Below are positions 11,543-22,599 of a stretch of 64,000 nucleotides of DNA, one piece after another. The position numbers were made by a program, and so were the translations under genes. Origin of the DNA: Brachypodium distachyon (taxonomy: Eukaryota > Streptophyta > Magnoliopsida > Poales > Poaceae). The stretch covers positions 50,296,914 through 50,360,913 of the forward strand of contig NC_016132.3 in the NCBI RefSeq assembly GCF_000005505.3. Reading direction: 5' to 3'. Under the pieces are notes generated by a model, which saw nothing but the letters and a program-made list of their open reading frames with translations, was not told the origin of the DNA and ran no database searches. Every line of letters starts with the position of its first letter. Position 1 is the stretch's first letter.

Positions 11543-14328
11543 ATGGGGCGGCTGCGCGCGTGCTCCCGTCTCTACCGCCTCCTCGAGAAGAGGCCGCCGC
11601 CACCGAGCCCCACTCCGCCGCGCGTGCCGCACCTCTGCCCTCGCGCATCGCCCTTCTCATCGGCCGTGGCGGTCGCGCCCGCCGTGCCCCATGATGCCCG
11701 CGACTCTGGCCTCGGGAGTTCGGCCTACTGGGCCTGGATCCGGGCGGCGGCAGAGGCGGCTCCGGCACCCACGCCCCCACAGGAAGAGGAGGAGGAAGGC
11801 CTGGCGCGCTACATCCCCGTCAAGGCCTACTTCCTCTCCACCAGGTGAGTTAGAACGTGCGCAGGTGATTGCACGGCAGGTGTTTGGTAATTTTTCTGAA
11901 AGGAAGACCTTGCATGCTACTGCGTTCTTACATGGACGGTCACGTTGGTTTGATGCAGGGGGATAAAACGATGTATTTTGTTTGATTTTCTTTCTCCCCC
12001 TTTGTGGCAGCATTGATCTGAAGAGCATGCAGGCGGAGCATGGGGCTGACGTGGTGCCTCCATCGACCCGATCGCTAAACTACATTGCGCTCCGATACTC
12101 TGAATTCCCTCCAGAGATCATGGTTAGTGCTTCCAATTTAGCATCACAAACTTAGCCAAGTGCTTTTATTTGTTGATCCCTGAACGTGCTGTCATAATTT
12201 TCGAACCATGCTCTGTTGTAATGTAGCAGCACATAATATAACCCCCTTTACCTAATGTTTTTGTAGGACATTGGAGTGAAGGATAACAGATTTTGCTATC
12301 GCTATGTGGTTGTCTTCCAATATGGCTCTGCTGTGCTTTTCAATATTGCTGATCATGAAGCTGAGCACTATCTTGATATGATCAGGAATCATGCTTCAGG
12401 TTGGCTTCCAGAAATGAGAAAAGATGGTATGTCTATTGCTGTTCACTGGCTGGCCTATAAATTTTTAACATAATGAAGACTGCCTGTGACCAACTAGGCG
12501 AATGCACCTAGCCTGTGGACTATGGCAAAATCATAGTTCTAGGTGGAGCCTAGCATTTAATCTGCTTTTAGAACAATGAACCTGTATTATATTTTCACAT
12601 TTTTGGCATCTATCCACTGTGACCAGATTATGCAGTTGTTGAGAAGCCATCCTTGACAACATGGATGAAAGGAGGTCTTGATTATATAGTTCTTAAAAGT
12701 TTAGACACTGATGGAATTCGCATCATCTCAAGTGTTCTCGGTCAAAGTATTGCTCTTGATCATTACATACGGCAGGTACTGGAATTGAGCAAAATTAAAG
12801 ACACAATTTCCATGTTGCAAGGTTTAAGCTTCATTCTTATTCAAAGACATCTCTGCTACTTTTAATAGGTCGATGATATGGTTGAGGAATTTACTGAAAT
12901 CAATCGTATCATGGAGAAGACTGGGGACTTCACAATGAAAAGAAAGAAGCTGTTTCAACTTGTGGGCAAGGCTAATTCTAATCTTGCAGATGTTATCATC
13001 AGGCTTGGCCTTTTTGACAGGTATTTCTTTATTCTAAGTGTCACACTCCCTTTTCTGGATTGGAAGGAAGTTCATTACGTGCCAATCCCACGTGTTGTGG
13101 TGTTATGGAATAGAAGGCATGCAACTCGTCTAAAACAGATGATGGCATGTAACTAGAGATGCTACTTAGGTATCTCATGTCCTACATGTATGTGTTACTC
13201 ACAGGATATACTTGAGGACAAAATAATCATGCAATACATATGCTGTTCATCGAAAGCTTTCCTCAATTTCAAGAAAGGTTGATGCATTTGGTATCCAAGC
13301 ATAGAAACTATAGAATGCCACAGTTCTCTTTATTTTCCCTGCATGTTTACTCTCCCAGTATCCCTGGATGATATATGTTCTCTGTTTGTTCTGTTGCGCT
13401 GTCACTGTGTGGACCCAGCTTTTACTTTCACCAGCTGTGTTGCTTTTGTAATTGCCATTTTGCTTCTAGAAAAATACTCTTTTCTCCTGCAAGAATCAAT
13501 ATATTTCAAAGGAAATTAATAATTTTATATCCCATGGCTAATTAATTACTGTTGATTTGGTGTGCTCCCTTTAATTTCACATTGTGAAAATTTCTCTGTC
13601 AAGTTTATCTAAGCTTACAAAACCGGCATATACCTCATATGACTAAATTTGGGAATTCATCAAATATAAGGCAGGGCAAATATCTTTTTGAAACGATACA
13701 GGGTATATAATCTGTCTGCATGACTTTGGATTTCTATTCCAACTAAAGATAGAACCACAGATGATACACTATACCATGTGCAAAGACATCAGAATATGTA
13801 AATACGCTTGCAGCAATAATTTGCTGTTATAACCAAAGAACCAGATATACACTCTGAAACTATCTTCGGGATTGGCTAAGATAATTATGGAAAAAAGACA
13901 GTATTAAATTTAAACTGATATACATAACATCAATGATAATATCTCCTTGTTTCTTGTGGTAATATGAACCACATGTTTTTATCCAGGTCAGAAATTGCTT
14001 GGAAAAATGCAAATTATGCGCAAATCTTGGAGTACCTTCGAGAAGAATATGAACTGAATCAACGTTTTGGAAGCCTAGATTTCAAACTGAAATTCGTAGA
14101 GGTAAGTGCCTGTTGTGTCATTCTTCTTGAGTGCAATACTTGTTTTTTTCCTTCCGAGTTCTTATTTTCACCTACAATTTATTGTAACAGCACAATGTTC
14201 ATTTTCTTCAAGAAGTGCTCCAAAATAGGCGATCAGATTTGCTGGAGTGGGGTGTCATAATACTACTGACAATTGAGATTGTGATCTCACTGTACGAAAT
14301 TATCAAGGACTCTAACATGATGTCCTGA
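11543..14328 (+). CDS. DUF155/RMD1-family protein (RRG-like), 7 exons
   Basis: Encodes 375 residues of the DUF155 (RMD1/YagE) family, whose plant member RETARDED ROOT GROWTH is mitochondrial. Exons are 11543-11844, 12011-12122, 12267-12426, 12627-12775, 12869-13020, 13987-14101 and 14191-14328. All introns are GT-AG and phases agree. The start MGRLRACSRLYRLLEKRPPP is an Arg-rich presequence consistent with organelle import. The DUF155 core runs from YIPVKAYFLSTRSIDLKSM through FCYRYVVVFQYGSAVLFNI, VDDMVEEFTEINR and KLFQLVGKANSNLADVIIRL. The C-terminal exon encodes HNVHFLQEVLQNRRSDLLEW followed by one transmembrane helix (GVIILLTIEIVISLYEII), diagnostic of the family. The molecular role is unsettled; known members affect mitochondrial function and cell division in roots. 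Intron 5 is the longest (966 bp). Confidence 0.92.
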
Positions 14329-14868
14329 GAGCACTCTCACTCATTGGCGCGCAGTTCATCAGTCACCAGCCTTGTTATGCTAACTTCAGGCTCCGTCTCC
14401 TGTCTACATTCCCTACTGATCTCTAACCTCAGTTGAAAACAAGGGCTATGTTTCCTCGAGCACTTTCCTGACTGCTCTGGTACTGCAGAGAGTGCATTTT
14501 TAGGTTTCTTTTATCTTTTTGTCCCCACTAAGATTCATAGCTGGCAAAGTCAGACAGGTAGTTCGGTCATTATCTAATGACCAACATTTTCAGGGCGATG
14601 GGCTAGGGTGAACAGAGTTTTAGTTTTGCAAAGACGTCACGAATAGATGCTCTCTTGTGGACAATGCTGCTGCCAGGGTTCTTTAGTGACAAGACACTGC
14701 TAGCAGCAAAGTAGCAGTTGCCCATTATCAGTTATACTCCCTGCTTTTCCTAATACTATAAGGTGTATCAGGATTCCTTAGTAGTACAAGATTTTGATAA
14801 ATATTTTGTTAAACATGGTTTATATGACATGGAATGATGAAATCGGTAATTGTGATTTCATAATATTA
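14329..14868. other. intergenic, 3' flank of DUF155 gene
   Basis: AT-rich downstream sequence, presumably including the 3'UTR of the DUF155 gene. No gene is recognised. Confidence 0.4.
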
Positions 14869-14870
14869 TA

Positions 14871-14992
14871 CTCCCTCCGTCCAACAAAGGATGTCTCAAG
14901 TTTGACCAAATTTGAATGCATCTATACACTAAGTCTAGATACATCCAAATTTTGACAAGCTTGAGACATTTTTTTTTGTTGAACGGAGGGAG
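14871..14992. mobile_element. Stowaway MITE
   Basis: TA-flanked fold-back element (CTCCCTCCGTCCAACAAAGG ... GTTGAACGGAGGGAG), same subfamily as 6015-6137. It lies back to back with the next element. Confidence 0.9.
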
Positions 14993-15001
14993 TATAAACT
15001 A

Positions 15002-15238
15002 CTCCCTCCATTTCACAAAGAATGACGTCCATGCTTTTTGAGGTCGAACTTTGACCAATGATTAGACCAATTGTACGTAGATTATATGTTACAAATTTTA
15101 TATCGTTGGAAAGGTTTTTGAAATACAAATCCAATGATATAATTTTTGTAACACATAAGTCTCAAATCATTAGTCTAATTGTTGGTCAAAGCAATATCTT
15201 GAAATACGTGCGTGCCATTTTTTGTGAAATGGAGGAAG
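15002..15238. mobile_element. Stowaway-like MITE, CATTTCAC family
   Basis: A 237-bp TA-flanked element with termini CTCCCTCCATTTCACAAAGA and TTTTGTGAAATGGAGGAAG and an extended inverted-repeat interior (GGTCGAACTTTGACC, GTTGGTCAAAGC). It is separated from the preceding MITE by only a few bases. Confidence 0.85.
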
Positions 15239-15694
15239 TACATATTAATGGAGTAATTTTTTGTCAAAGCGTTGTCTTAATGAAACCTAATAGGCTAATA
15301 CTATGTTGTGTTATATGAAAAGGAGGCAGTGCTACACATGCATTTCTCTTGTCTTGCTGTCACACTCTGCAAAAAATATTTTGAATTGAGTTTACCAGCA
15401 AATTCGCTGGGTTGTACTACGAATCCTGGACACACCACACACGAACTAATAGTATGTGTCTAGGCACGGTTTACCAGCAATAATCAATGTAACCAACCAT
15501 ACCCTTGGGTTTTTCACGGAGTTTCTTCGTACGATTGAAAAAAGAGTGCTCTAGGTCGGAGAAAACAAGACATAGTACTCTAGTACATGTGACTGATCTC
15601 CTCAGCTAAATAACGTAGGAAGCATATACATGCCCCGCGAAAGAAAAAGTGTAAACTATAATACATGGGGGTGAACGACGGTACAAACTTCTGA
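15239..15694. other. 3' flank of PGG gene
   Basis: Noncoding sequence right of the MITE pair, with the probable 3'UTR of the minus-strand PGG gene in its last 100-200 bases. No other feature is seen. Confidence 0.4.
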
Positions 15695-16427
15695 TCAGAG
15701 TTCATCCCAGAAGTATCTCCCACAGACACGCGACGACATGACGACGAGGGCCACCGGCACGATGAGCACCAGCCCAGCGCAAACCCCCAGCTCTTTCAAC
15801 CCGAACGTGGAGCCGACGATGTAGGCAATGAGCAGCGCCAGCACGTCGAGCGCCACGTACGAGGACCTCCGCAGGTCCTGGCTCGCCAGCAGCACGACGA
15901 TGGAGAGCGACAGCGCGAAGGCGGCGGTGTTGCTGTAGTAGAAGGCCGTGTACCTACTAAGGCTCGCGGCGTGGAGCACGGGCGTCATGGGGCTGTCGGG
16001 CCCGTTGCCGTCCTGGATGCCGCCGGGCGGGCTGAGCCCGGGGGCGTAAGTGATGGAGGCGATCACGGTGGCCAGGACCATCAGCCAGCCACGGAGCTCC
16101 CGGGCCGGCGGCCCTGCAGGTGTTGCCCCCCCTCGCCTGCTCTTTCGGCGCGTCGGTGCTGTCGCGGTTGGCCGGGACCAGCAGAGCTTGGAGACCGGCC
16201 GGCGACGAGTCGACAGCGGTGGACGACTGGACGAGCAGCACTTGGGTGCCTTTGGCCAAGGATGATGCCGCCGGGAGCAGCAGCACCGGACACGAGAAGC
16301 AGCTGGTGTCTACCGCCCGTGGCTCCTCAACTTGACCTTCCACCCGCGGCGAGGCCACCTCCACGGTGATCTCTTCCTCGGATCCGCCAGCGGCGGTCGG
16401 TTCCGGTGGTGCAAGTGCGCCCGACAT
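15695..16427 (-). CDS. PGG-domain membrane protein, frame broken
   Basis: Two minus-strand frames make one PGG-domain protein (about 243 residues if joined). The N-terminal frame starts MSGALAPPEPTAAGGSEEE at 16427 and is low complexity. The C-terminal frame carries the PGG signature: WLMVLATVIASITYAPGLSP, then PGG, then RYTAFYYSNTAAFALSLSIV, with four predicted transmembrane helices and the end RVCGRYFWDEL. The frames switch at a run of seven C on the + strand (16126-16132); six would make them continuous. Alternatively, an 82-nt GC-rich intron (16195-16114, GT-AG, phase 1) would also join them. No ankyrin repeats are present, so this is a stand-alone PGG protein, a common grass subtype. A TATA box lies 113 nt upstream. 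Function unknown; it may be a recent pseudogene, an assembly error or a spliced gene. Confidence 0.75.
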
Positions 16428-16540
16428 CAGCGTACGTACGTGCCTGCTTGGCTCATTGGCTGCTTTCGATCAATAAGCTAGCTAGTTAACTGAGGTACTC
16501 CGTGCTTAATTCTAATCACAGAGCGCGGAGCCTGTGGCAT

Positions 16541-16550
16541 CTATTTATAG
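16541..16550 (-). promoter_or_regulatory. TATA box of PGG gene
   Basis: CTATAAATAG on the minus strand, 113 nt upstream of the ATG at 16427. The spacing fits a plant core promoter with a short 5'UTR. Confidence 0.7.
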
Positions 16551-16759
16551 GGTGGATCCAAGTGAGATCGGCGCTACGCGCAGGCCAGAAACTGAGCGGC
16601 AACTTCTCTGCGGGGATGCAGCAGGAGTGAAAATAGCCAAATTGGGAATAACGCGGCCTGGGCGTGTGGGGCTGGTCGCGCGAGACTGACTCGCTCGCCG
16701 TCCGGCGCACCTGCAGTGTGAAGGGCGCCCTATCAGGCATGCGGGATGCGGCCAGGACC

Positions 16760-16935
16760 GGGGATGCCAAGGGGTACCCATTACCCGCTTACCCGACGGG
16801 TAAATCCCCATTAGGGCACGGGTTTGGGCCAAAAAATTTACCCAAATGGGAAAAAATCCGTACCCCTCGGGTAGAGCAGGTACGGGTATGGGAATGCGTA
16901 ACGCGTACCCATGTACCCGTTTATCCATATACTAA
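16760..16935 (+). mobile_element. hAT-like fragment rich in GGGTA/TACCC
   Basis: A block with many interspersed GGGTACCC, TTACCCG and CGGGTA words, starting near GGGGATGCCAAGGGGTACCC. It resembles one end of nonautonomous hAT elements that start GGATGGCA in grasses. A related block is at 37064-37520. I see no target duplication. Confidence 0.35.
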
Positions 16936-17153
16936 CTAGCGTGTGAGTGTGATCTTCACAGAGAAGATAGGCTCCCCGAGAATCCGATTCTTCTTAACTG
17001 TGGCAGAAGCGCCTATTCACACTTATAAGCGTGTGTTTTTCGTCCTTTAACTATTTTTTAGAGGGTCCTTTAACTATTTTTCTAGCATAAGTTTATCTCT
17101 TAATCTTTTTAAAAAAACTTCACCATCAACCATCAATAGTTTAATACCATGTA

Positions 17154-17250
17154 CTCCCTCTGTTTCCAATTAATTTGCATGTTTATTTCAGAAATTAACA
17201 GGAGTTTCTTTGCAAAATTACCGGCGTCAATTAATTAGGAACGGAGAGAG
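17154..17250. mobile_element. Stowaway MITE, short
   Basis: TA-flanked element with termini CTCCCTCTGTTTCCAATTAA and TTAATTAGGAACGGAGAGAG. The interior is short. Confidence 0.8.
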
Positions 17251-18898
17251 TACATTTGGTTTGCGATGGTTAGCCTTCTATATACAAAACCTGATTTTGG
17301 CTTGACATGACAGCTCTAAGGTGGTTTTGTGGCCATATATGATGATCGTCAAACAACTTGAAGGATCCCAAACCATCCAGGCCCACTTTAATAGGTACGC
17401 CCTCGCCCCCTCCGCCAACACTTCGCATGAACCCTATCGAGCTTAGGGGCTGCTGCTTTATGCATGGAATCAGACAGGGTTCAGAGGGTGAGAGTGAGCC
17501 TCAGGTCGGTAAGAAGTGAAGGAGCACACATATGCCAAGCTTGAGGATGATGCCATGTAGCCCGTTGCTGTGCGTCAGAATCTTGAAGCTTTCGATCCCC
17601 AAGGTATGGTTGCTGGTTAGGTATGTGTGACAAACAAGTCTAGGTTTGCTGATGTCACCAGGTAGTTTGCTACCACCGACTCATAAAACTACTTGTTGCA
17701 TTGTTCAAGCTGCCACACCGATGTCACATAGCTAGGGGTCATGCTAGTTAAGACTTAAGACCCATAGGCCATCTTTGGACTCTTCATTGATGGTGCACTT
17801 ATCCGCCGCCCATCATTGGAGAGCGGATGAATCACAACTTACATTACTCCTCCACTTACGGGTCCCTTATCCGTTGCACATGAGTGGAAACACATCCATG
17901 GGATATATAATACTAACCCTAAATCTCATCACCTCCTCCCTAAATCAATCCATGCACAGGAGGAGGAGGCACCACGTCAGAACCACTGCACCTCCATCAC
18001 CATAGGAGGCCGTGGGCAAGAACCAAAGTGCCGCCACCACCATGACACATCGATGTGCTTCAGCCTTCAGCACGTATCATTGTTCTGCACCATGCTTTTT
18101 GGAAGTTCCGCGAGCAAGCACTAGTTATCAGTTGTGGATGTCGTTGCATTCATATTCATTTCAACACTTGGAAGAGATTTCTGAAAAATATAATAGTAAT
18201 TGCCATCTGTTTTGAGATGGATACAAGTTTTTTTTTCTTTCAACTTGGGATTCCTCCCCTTTCCATTTTCTTAGGGTGATTCCTCCCATAATAGAAATGC
18301 ACAGTCTGTAGAACCCAGCAGCAAACGGGGTCGTAGATGGATATAAGTACTGCCGGTAAGAATTCTAAGTTAATTTTTTTTAGAGGAGAATTCTAAGTTA
18401 TGTAATGCTTTGAAGGGTAGGCCTCACCTAATTGAGTCGCCACTAACACTTTGTCACCCATCAGTGGAGGGGGTTTAACCACCCGTCATTAACTATCTGT
18501 TCTACCGCCCTCCCTGCCATCCTCCAGTCCCCTCGAGGAATAAGATGGAATGCCACGTCTGTTTGGGCAGGGAAAAGGAGATGTTGCAAAGAGAGGGAGA
18601 AGAGAAAATACGTATCAAAGGTTTGCTTGCGTACGCGCGCGTACATAGCAAATGTGGAGAGAGAAAAGAGAGGAAAAAAGGTAATGCGATACCATATTCA
18701 GTAGCGAATGGAGTACACTTTTTTTTTTTGACAAACATCATAGCCAGATATAGCAGAGGCTTAATTCCCTGATCAATACCTACCTTTTCATACATGGCAA
18801 CCCAACTAAAGGCGTTAAAAGCCTAGATGGCTATTCCGGAAAGATCCAAAACCCATTTAATCGCCTTTCCATATCTTGCTCGATCGTCACGCGGTCAG
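17251..18898. other. intergenic, no gene recognised
   Basis: Mixed unique and AT-rich sequence with a few simple runs. Short open frames have no recognisable domains. The last 100 bases are probably the 3'UTR of the phytocyanin gene. Confidence 0.4.
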
Positions 18899-19531
18899 TC
18901 ACGCCGCAAACGGCAATCCCAAAACCGCCGAGCCCACCAGCGCGAGGGCCGCGGCGAGTGCGGCCCAGGAAGCAGCACCGTGGCGCGCGGCGGCGCGGCT
19001 GGTGGACGGCGCCACGGCCGGCGGCTGCTCGGACGCCGGCGGCTCGACGAGCACGGACACCTTCATGCCGCCCCAGCAGTAGCCTTTGCTGCAGATGAAG
19101 TAGTAGCGGCCCGTGTGGTTGAGCTGGAACGGGAAGCTGGTGCCCCGGTCGTAGCTCGCGATGGGCTTGCTCGCGTCGCACTTCTCGTACGCCGCCTCGT
19201 CCACCTGCATCACGTCGAACATGCCCTTCTGGTACTTGAACACTGCACTCAACAAAACGGATTTTAATCTATGCTGATTAGGACGAGAAGAAGCTAGAGG
19301 GTATGTATAAATTATTCCGGAGAGGTTGGGAGATCCGGAGATATATGCGTGCGTACCGAGCCAGTCGCCGACATGGAAGCGGTACTTATCGGGCCAGGAG
19401 GTGTAGTTGACGTTGGCGGCCCATTGCTGCTTGTCGCCGACGGTGAAATCTTCGGCGGAGGAGGGGGGCAGTGACGCCGCCGCGAAGAGGACGAGCGTCA
19501 CGAGGAGGAGATAATTGGACGCGGCTGCCAT
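18899..19531 (-). CDS. early nodulin-like phytocyanin, GPI-anchored, 2 exons
   Basis: Encodes 172 residues. Exons are 19531-19357 and 19242-18899, joined at phase 1. Residues 1-26 are a signal peptide ending SSAEDFTVGD. The phytocyanin domain follows: QWAANVNYTSWPDKYRFHVG, DWLVFKYQKGMFDVMQV, CDASKPIASYDRGTSFPFQL, GRYYFICSKGYCWGGMKVSV. The two cysteines of the disulfide are present. The histidines that hold type-I copper in plantacyanins and uclacyanins are not: FDVM replaces the HNV-type site, and YCWGGM replaces the CxxGH site. It is therefore an early nodulin-like (ENODL) protein unlikely to bind copper. A Pro/Ser-rich linker and a hydrophobic C-terminus (ALAAALALVGSAVLGLPFAA) predict a GPI anchor at the plasma membrane. 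The 114-nt intron is stop-free and in frame. Confidence 0.92.
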   Translation of the reverse strand: MAAASNYLLLVTLVLFAAASLPPSSAEDFTVGDKQQWAANVNYTSWPDKYRFHVGDWLGTHAYISGSPNLSGIIYTYPLASSRPNQHRLKSVLLSAVFKYQKGMFDVMQVDEAAYEKCDASKPIASYDRGTSFPFQLNHTGRYYFICSKGYCWGGMKVSVLVEPPASEQPPAVAPSTSRAAARHGAASWAALAAALALVGSAVLGLPFAA

Positions 19532-19588
19532 TTCTTGAGAGACGGAGAGATTGATGGGTGCCGGGGGAGGAAATGGAAGAGGGAAGGG

Positions 19589-19595
19589 TATTTAT
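19589..19595 (-). promoter_or_regulatory. TATA-like element of phytocyanin gene
   Basis: ATAAATA on the minus strand, about 58 nt upstream of the ATG at 19531. It is close but usable as a core promoter with a very short leader. Confidence 0.5.
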
Positions 19596-19800
19596 GGCAT
19601 CGGGCGAACCGAACGGGAATACGAACAATCACGGTACATGTAGATGTATAGCGCGTTTTACATACGCCGATACGCGGATGTATTCTGGGTGGGCGGGGCG
19701 CTACGCAGTGATAAACTGAAAATGAGCTCGTGGCAGCTCCCATGATCGCGTCCCAGGAGCCGATTTCCCGTCTGCCTGCCATGGTCTGCTGCTACAAAAG

Positions 19801-20045
19801 GCTAATTTTTTTTAAATAATACGAATTTTTTAATCATTTTTAAAAATAATACGTGTATTTTAAAAATATCAAAAATAATACGGCCTCGGCCTGGGCAAGG
19901 CCGAATGGGCCCAGTCGGCCTGGCCCAAGCCGATTAGGCCCAGTCGGCTTCGGCCAGGCCGACTGCAGGCCGCCTGCTCAGCCCGCAGGGCCCCCACGAG
20001 GAAGTCGGCCCAGCCCAGGCCGACTGAATCCCAGTCGGCTTCGCC
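19801..20045 (+). repeat. left terminal inverted repeat of MULE
   Basis: Pairs with 22600-22845 in inverse orientation. The first 60 bp are very AT-rich with repeated AATAATACG words; the rest is CG-rich with repeated GGCCGAATGGGCCCAGTCGG words. Confidence 0.85.
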
Positions 20046-20525
20046 CAGGCCGACTGGCCCAGTTGGTTTCGGCCAGGCCGACTAGATTCAGGCCCAAGTA
20101 ATTCCATTTTTTGTTTCGAATCCTTGCAGTCTTTTGAACTAAAATACTTGACAACTTGGATAAAAGTAACACGGCGAATCCGATTGGAAGTAATTAGGCT
20201 TCGCCGCTAGTTCGCTGCATGATCAACGTATACACGGCCGAGGCTCATTTTTTGTCTCGAATCCTTGCGGTTTTTTGAACTAAAAGACTTGACAACTTGA
20301 ATAAAGAGTAACATACATCGATAATTTGCTGGACAATTTTTGTGTCGATTCTTTGCGGTTTGTTTGAACTGAAAGACTTGACATTTGGATAAATTTGGAT
20401 AAATTAACATATATCAATAATGTGCTGGTTACGGAACCAAGGCACGACTAAATTAACATACATCGATAATACCGCAATTGGACAGACTTAAAGATAGCAA
20501 ATACAATTGAAATACAGTACAAGGA

Positions 20526-21189
20526 CTACTGAGTCCACTTAGGCCATTTTCTGCTCGTATCGCCATGTTCTTCTGCAGCCTTTGCCACGGCGGCCCTTTC
20601 TCTTTGCCTCTCCCTTTCTGCCTCACGAGCATCCTTGCGCCTTCGTTCCTCCTCTTGCATCTCAAGCGATTTCTCCCTGTTTTTCCTTAGTGTTTCGTCA
20701 ATCCAACGACGTTGTTCCTCCCTATGCTCTTTCATATCTCTCTCTTGCTCCTCTTTCTCCTGGGTTGCAGCCTTTTCCGCACGCTCCTCCGCGTGGAAAC
20801 GCTGCCATGCATTTCGGGACCTTGTTTTGATCTCTTCCATCGCCCAATCCGTCATCTCCATGTCAATCCAACGATACCACATGCATAGGGGCGGAGGAGA
20901 CTACAAAAAGGCCTACTGTTACAAATCTGATATGACACAGAAAACATGTTTTAGAACACCTAAATGTGCTTACCGGAGGCTTGTCGTACGGCGAAACCGG
21001 GACAGGTGGTTCATACTCATAGTTTGCGCACATGAAAAACCTCATGCCCAGCTTATCTGAAAAATCTGTCACCTCCTTCACCTTGCATAGATTGCCGCAC
21101 CAACACCTGAGATGTTCCACCCCCCGAGGCAACATCGCATCTTTCATCCTCCTCGGCCTCTCGCCCTGGTCCGAGCAAGGCAAACTCAT
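20526..21189 (-). CDS. MULE passenger gene: GRF-type zinc finger plus coiled coil, 2 exons
   Basis: Inside the MULE. Exons 21189-20974 and 20900-20526 join at phase 0 (donor CCG|GTAAGC, acceptor TTGTAG) to give 196 residues. Exon 1 has a Cys-rich motif, CWCGNLCKVKEVTDFSDKLG then MRFFMCANYEYEPP, resembling the GRF zinc-finger-like segment common in transposon-associated plant proteins. Exon 2 starts SPPPLCMWYRWIDMEM, another hallmark of that group. It continues as a long charged helix (residues about 85-180, Glu/Arg/Lys-rich heptads) predicted to be a coiled coil, ending RKWPKWTQ. Function unknown, perhaps captured or derived from transposon ORFs. Upstream frames around 21207-21666 (acidic, Asp/Glu-rich) may be further exons or remnants of the same transcription unit. 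Confidence 0.55.
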
Positions 21190-21206
21190 TGGGGGACACT
21201 GGAATA

Positions 21207-21666
21207 TTAGAAAAAACAGTAGTGGGAAGGATGTTTGGACTCATGAGACTCATCGTCATAAGAACTACGACCATCTGTATCTTCATCCTCCATCTCGTTC
21301 TGCAAGTGACCATCTTCTTCGTCCGCATCTGCCTCGTCAGTGTACTCATCATCTCCTATTGCCCCGGAGCTCTGGCCTGATTCATAACTACCACCTCCAG
21401 CATTCGACACAGAGTTTGCATTGGACAAGTCATAACTTGATTCACCCTCGCCTTCAGCTGGATTGGTCTCATGAGTGACAACCTGGATTAAGGCGACAGG
21501 TGTAGTTCCCCTTTGAGGGGCCGTTAGATCCAACCAACCATTCCTGCAACTGACTAAACGTCCATGTTTGAGGGGCCGTTAGATCCAACTCCACATACTT
21601 AAACTGACTCAGATCAGCTCCGTGCTCGGTATTTAAGACAGTACCGGGAACCGTAGTAAAAAACAA
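21207..21666 (-). pseudogene. acidic open-frame remnants upstream of MULE passenger gene
   Basis: Two overlapping minus-strand frames contain the shared words LDLTAPQ (about 21515 and 21580) because a short segment is directly duplicated. One is strongly acidic (EYTDEADADEEDGHLQNEME). This Asp/Glu-rich composition is typical of N-terminal parts of plant transposon proteins. I could not build a single intact reading frame. Confidence 0.35.
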
Positions 21667-21696
21667 ACTTCACTACACCAGACATCTCTGATGCCT

Positions 21697-22075
21697 AAAA
21701 AAATGTTTAGACGCGTCAAATACTAAGCAGTACGGCATATAAAAAATGTTTAGACGCGTCAAATACTAAGCAGTAGGGCATATAAAAAATGTTTAGACGC
21801 GTCAAATACTAAGCGCTGCGGCATATAAAAAATGTTTAGACGCGTCTAATACTAAGCACTACGGCATATAAAAATATATTAATACGCGTCAAATACTAAG
21901 CAGTACGGCATATGAAAAATATTAATACGCGTCAAATACTTAGCAGTACGACATATTAAAAATATTAATACGCGTCAAATACTAAGCAGTACGGCATCAA
22001 AAAAATCTATTCTATCAAAACATATTACTACCTGCCATAATATTTAGACGCATCAAATACTAAGTAGTACGACAT
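21697..22075 (+). repeat. 43-bp tandem array in MULE
   Basis: About eight units with the core ACGCGTCAAATACTAAGCAG, starting at 21711, 21754, 21797, 21840, 21884, 21927 and 21970, with one diverged unit at 22048. The period is 43-44 bp. Later units replace GTTTAGACGCG by ATTAATACGCG, so the array shows stepwise divergence. The MluI-like ACGCGT word recurs in each unit. Not CRISPR: no spacers. Confidence 0.9.
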
Positions 22076-22599
22076 TAACAGTTGTCCAAAATAATGAGCA
22101 CTACCAAACGCTAAAACATACTTCTATATATACATAAACACGTATCCTCGTAAACATATACATTATAGGATAAATACGTGAGAGATTAGGATTTACCCTT
22201 GAAGCGTGTGAACCCCAACCTCGAGCAGCCTCACAGTCACCGGATGAGCACCACCACCACCTCCAAACTCCTCCAAACCACCACCATTGCCCCAACTTAG
22301 CAACACGAAATTAGCTCAAAATGTTCAACGAAAAGAGTAGATCAAGGTGTCATTGGGTGCTAAATAGCAAGGAGATGCGGTTTTGTGGGTTAAACGGGAT
22401 CAAAGCTCACTAATTTTGGCTAGAAATTGGAAGCATTTTTTAGGAAGAAGAAGAGGAGAAGAAGACAGAAAGTGCAGGCCAGGAAGAAGAAGAGGGCTCG
22501 GGGGCTTTGCCTGGGCTGGCGCGATGGGAAGGGAGGAAAGGAAAGGGAAAGAGAAAAAGGAGAAAAGAGAAAAAGGAGATTCCCCCGGCCCACGAGAGG

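Noticed and set aside
21697..22075. CRISPR-like array
   Set aside because: Units are contiguous tandem repeats without unique spacers, in a plant transposon.
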